Positions 14,848 to 16,921 of a stretch of 16,921 nucleotides of DNA are shown here, piece by piece (the first letter of the stretch is position 1; each line of letters begins with the position of its first letter). A model generated the notes under the pieces. That model did not search any database. It was not told the DNA's origin and saw only the letters and a program-made list of their open reading frames with translations. The DNA comes from CAZFDE01 sp964517795 (lineage in GTDB: Bacteria; Planctomycetota; Phycisphaerae; Sedimentisphaerales; Anaerobacaceae). The position numbers and the translations under genes are program-made. The DNA lies in NCBI GenBank assembly GCA_964517795.1, contig CAZFDE010000057.1, forward strand, positions 1 through 16,921. Direction: 5' to 3'.

Positions 14848-15312
14848 ATGGCTCAAGAGATAAAAGGTCAGATAACGGCCGGCAAGGGCAAATATGCGAT
14901 TGTCATCAGCCGCTTCAATGAGTTTGTGACATCCAAATTGTTGGAGGGAACGATCGATTGTTTAACCCGTCACGGGGCGACCGATGACCAGATCGTCGTT
15001 GTCTGGGTTCCGGGTTCCTGTGAGATTACCCAGGCGGCGAAAAAACTTGCCTCCGGCGGAAATTATGCAGCGGTGATCTGCCTCGGTGCGGTGATCCGCG
15101 GCCAGACCAGTCATTACGATTATGTCTGCCAGCAGGTGGTTCGCGGGATCGGCCAGATCAATTATGATTGTCCGACACCGGCGATCTTCGGGGTGCTGAC
15201 CTGTGAGACATTGGAACAAGCACTGGACCGGGCCGGCACCAAGATGGGCAACGCCGGTGCGGATGCGGCGATGACCGCAATGGAAATGGCGAACGTACTC
15301 GGACAGCTTTAA
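14848..15312 (+). CDS. ribH: RibH: 6,7-dimethyl-8-ribityllumazine synthase
   Basis: RibH joins 5-amino-6-ribitylaminouracil and 3,4-dihydroxy-2-butanone 4-phosphate to make lumazine, the penultimate step of riboflavin synthesis. It often assembles as a 60-subunit shell or as pentamers. The 154-aa length and motifs match: SRFNEFVTSKLLEG (21-34), VPGSCEI (54-60), and GAVIRGQTSHYDYV with catalytic His89, then DRAGTKMGNAGADAA near the end. The ATG at 14848 is preceded by GGAG 10 nt upstream. NusB follows after 42 nt, an arrangement seen in very many bacteria. RibD, the earlier pathway enzyme, is in the other operon at 4130-5275. Confidence 0.97.
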   Translation: MAQEIKGQITAGKGKYAIVISRFNEFVTSKLLEGTIDCLTRHGATDDQIVVVWVPGSCEITQAAKKLASGGNYAAVICLGAVIRGQTSHYDYVCQQVVRGIGQINYDCPTPAIFGVLTCETLEQALDRAGTKMGNAGADAAMTAMEMANVLGQL

Positions 15313-15354
15313 GGACGTTCGAGCTTTTAGAAATATGTGTTGAGGCTTTGTAAA

Positions 15355-15786
15355 GTGGATAAACGGACGCGGGCCAGAGCGCTTGCCATGCAGGCGCTGT
15401 ATCAGTTGGATGTGCAGGGCAAAGCCGCCTTTGATTCGATGGAGCGGTTTTTCACCGAAAATCAGCCCGACGACCAGGTTCGCAAGCTGGCTCGCCAGTG
15501 GGTACGCGAGGCCTGGACGAATGTCAGTGTCTGTGACGAGCTAATCTCCAAGGCGGTGCTCCGCTGGCAGATCAGCCGTTTGTCGCTGGTGGATAAAAGC
15601 ATCCTTCGGCTGGCGGTGTATCAGTTGAAGTTTTGCGAGGATATTCCGCCGCGTGTGGTGATCAATGAGGCGATCGAGCTGGCCAAGAAGTTCGGCACGG
15701 CCCAGTCATCCGGATTCGTCAACGGGGTGCTGGATGCGATCTTAAAAACACTACAGCAAACCCAATCAGCAAGGAGTGCGGATTGA
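15355..15786 (+). CDS. nusB: NusB: transcription antitermination factor
   Basis: NusB binds NusE (ribosomal protein S10) and boxA RNA and supports antitermination in rRNA operons. The helical 143-aa protein shows the family's RARALAMQALYQLDV start (5-19), a central VDKSILRLAVYQL segment, and the closing VVINEAIELAKKFG..QSSGFVNGVLDAI. I choose the GTG at 15355, because GAGG lies 9 nt upstream and the protein then begins like other NusB proteins. The GTG at 15337 would add six residues with no better binding site. Its stop overlaps the TTG start of the ParA gene. Confidence 0.96.
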   Translation: MDKRTRARALAMQALYQLDVQGKAAFDSMERFFTENQPDDQVRKLARQWVREAWTNVSVCDELISKAVLRWQISRLSLVDKSILRLAVYQLKFCEDIPPRVVINEAIELAKKFGTAQSSGFVNGVLDAILKTLQQTQSARSAD

Positions 15787-16913
15787 GAAAGATAGCAGTT
15801 CTGAATCAGAAAGGGGGAGTAGGCAAAACTACCACGGTGGCCAATGTTGCCGCAGCGCTGGCAGCGCAGGGACAGCGTGTAGTCGTGATCGATATGGACC
15901 CACAGGCCCATTTGACGATCCATCTGGGCGTCGAGCCTGAGAGCATCGAATCGGGTTGTTACCGTGTCCTGACACAGCATTCGACATTTGCCGAAGAAAT
16001 TATGATGGTGCGGCCGAACCTGTGGCTGCTGCCGGCTAATATTCATCTGGTGGGCGCCGAGAGTGAACTGGTGAGCGTCGTTGGCCGTGAGATTATCCTG
16101 CGCGAAGCGATCGAATCGGTCGAGGATCAGTTCGATTACCTGATCATCGATTGTGCGCCGTCACTGGGGCTGTTAACACTCAATTCGCTGGCCGCGACCG
16201 ATGAAGTACTGATTCCGCTGCAGCCGCATTTTCTGGCGCTTCAGGGACTCGGTAAACTCTTGCAGACGGTGGATCTGGTCAATAAACGCATCAATCCCGA
16301 GCTGCGGGTCAAATGGGTATTGATGTGCATGTACGACAGCCGGGCGTCGCTGCCCAATGAGGTCCGGGCCGATATCCGCGAATTTCTCGATAATGCCCGC
16401 GGCACGAATTGCGCCTGGTCTGATGCCGAGATCCTGCCGGTCCATGTGCGGCGAAATATCAAGCTCGCCGAAGCGCCCAGTTACGGAAAGACCATTTTCG
16501 AATATGAACCGAGTTGCCACGGCGCAGAAGATTATACCCGGATCGCCCGCGTCATCGCCGGCCTGAGTCTGGAAGAACCCGAATCAAAATCTGAACCGGT
16601 TCAAACCGTTCAGGAAACAACCGAGACGATGGAAACTCAGCAAGCCCAATCCGAAGCTCCTCAGGAAATTGCCGAAGCGGTAGAGATTCAACAGGTAGAA
16701 GAGCCTTCACCTGCCGCCAAACCGGTCGAGGCCCAGGATCACCAACCGCCGCAAGAATCCCAGCCTGCAACACCGCCGATTGTCATCCGCGAATGGAACA
16801 ATCCCAAAAATGATAATGCAAAACAAGCTCAGAATATTGAAATCGCAAGCTCTGAAGCGTTATCAATATACCCATCTGATGACGAAGTTATAAAAAAGGA
16901 CACGGATGCTTGA
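15783..16913 (+). CDS. ParA/MinD-type ATPase with long acidic Gln/Glu/Pro-rich tail
   Basis: This is a ParA-family (Soj-like) P-loop ATPase that should dimerise on ATP and position DNA or protein cargo. The deviant Walker A is KGGVGKTT (10-17, signature K10 and K15), A' is IDMDPQ (36-41), and Walker B is LIIDCAPSLG (120-129). The Soj-type helix LLTLNSLAATDEVLIPLQ follows, and residues to about 260 complete the fold. Residues 262-376 are a low-complexity, probably disordered tail rich in Glu, Gln, Pro and Thr, absent from standard ParA. The start is TTG at 15783, supported by AAGGAG 6 nt upstream, overlapping the nusB stop. No ParB gene or parS-like site is seen within the window, so the cargo is unknown. 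The gene in turn overlaps the next reading frame at its 3' end. Confidence 0.9.
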   Translation: MRKIAVLNQKGGVGKTTTVANVAAALAAQGQRVVVIDMDPQAHLTIHLGVEPESIESGCYRVLTQHSTFAEEIMMVRPNLWLLPANIHLVGAESELVSVVGREIILREAIESVEDQFDYLIIDCAPSLGLLTLNSLAATDEVLIPLQPHFLALQGLGKLLQTVDLVNKRINPELRVKWVLMCMYDSRASLPNEVRADIREFLDNARGTNCAWSDAEILPVHVRRNIKLAEAPSYGKTIFEYEPSCHGAEDYTRIARVIAGLSLEEPESKSEPVQTVQETTETMETQQAQSEAPQEIAEAVEIQQVEEPSPAAKPVEAQDHQPPQESQPATPPIVIREWNNPKNDNAKQAQNIEIASSEALSIYPSDDEVIKKDTDA

Positions 16914-16921
16914 ATTAACCA
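16906..16921 (+). CDS. Start of a downstream gene (cut by the window edge)
   Basis: An ATG at 16906 lies 7 nt after AAAAGGA and overlaps the ParA stop by 8 nt, reading MLELT before the window ends. The ribosome binding site and the overlap, like those of its neighbours, suggest a fourth coupled gene. Its identity cannot be told. Confidence 0.5.

Noticed and set aside
15783..16921. parABS partition locus
   Set aside because: Only the ATPase is present; no parB frame and no parS-like palindrome is visible inside the window.

Overview
The window looks like a chromosomal segment of a Planctomycetota bacterium, probably class Phycisphaerae (perhaps near Sedimentisphaerales). This placement is an inference. 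It rests on the gene mix: a GCC-type Lgt homologue joined to a gingipain-like (C25) domain, a zinc-ribbon rhomboid, a CPBP protease, a glycine-rich RRM protein and weak or non-ATG starts. GC content is moderate except in two visibly AT-rich patches (163-1260 and about 10,870-11,180). I see no rRNA, tRNA, CRISPR array, transposase or prophage genes.

Layout. (1) 163-8424, minus strand: a tightly packed apparent operon read from right to left: zinc-ribbon rhomboid protease, ligA, ribD, CPBP membrane protease, an Lgt-like/C25 fusion protein, and an AT-rich polytopic membrane protein with a pseudopilin-like tail. Gaps are 1-50 nt, and the CPBP and Lgt-C25 genes overlap. Housekeeping DNA ligation and riboflavin synthesis therefore share a transcription unit with three membrane-associated (putative) proteases. 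(2) 8425-8656: a divergent regulatory region with promoter-like elements facing both ways, a 12-bp palindrome and a 7-bp hairpin. It serves the rhomboid operon on the left and a small RRM RNA-binding protein on the right. (3) 9105-10176, minus strand: a two-gene unit, a 65-aa acidic Cys-containing protein followed by a HAD phosphatase. (4) 10177-11180: about 1 kb with no convincing protein gene. It contains a candidate small RNA on the minus strand: a promoter-like TTGGCA-17-TATCAT, three successive hairpins, and an intrinsic terminator. The first and last hairpins expose the same GGAGGAGG tract. (5) 11181-14556, minus strand: a 12-or-so-repeat TPR protein followed by an LtaS/sulfatase-family membrane enzyme. 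(6) 14848-16921, plus strand: ribH, nusB, a ParA-type ATPase with a long acidic/Gln-rich tail, and the first codons of another gene. The last three junctions are translationally coupled, and a good TGGACA-17-TATAAT promoter lies upstream of ribH.

How they fit. ribD and ribH supply riboflavin steps but sit in different operons; the remaining rib genes are outside the window. NusB beside RibH is a common bacterial pairing. The most unusual items are the Lgt-like/C25 fusion, whose Lgt half has lost several canonical catalytic residues while its protease half keeps a His/Cys dyad, and the candidate structured RNA at about 10,672-10,836.
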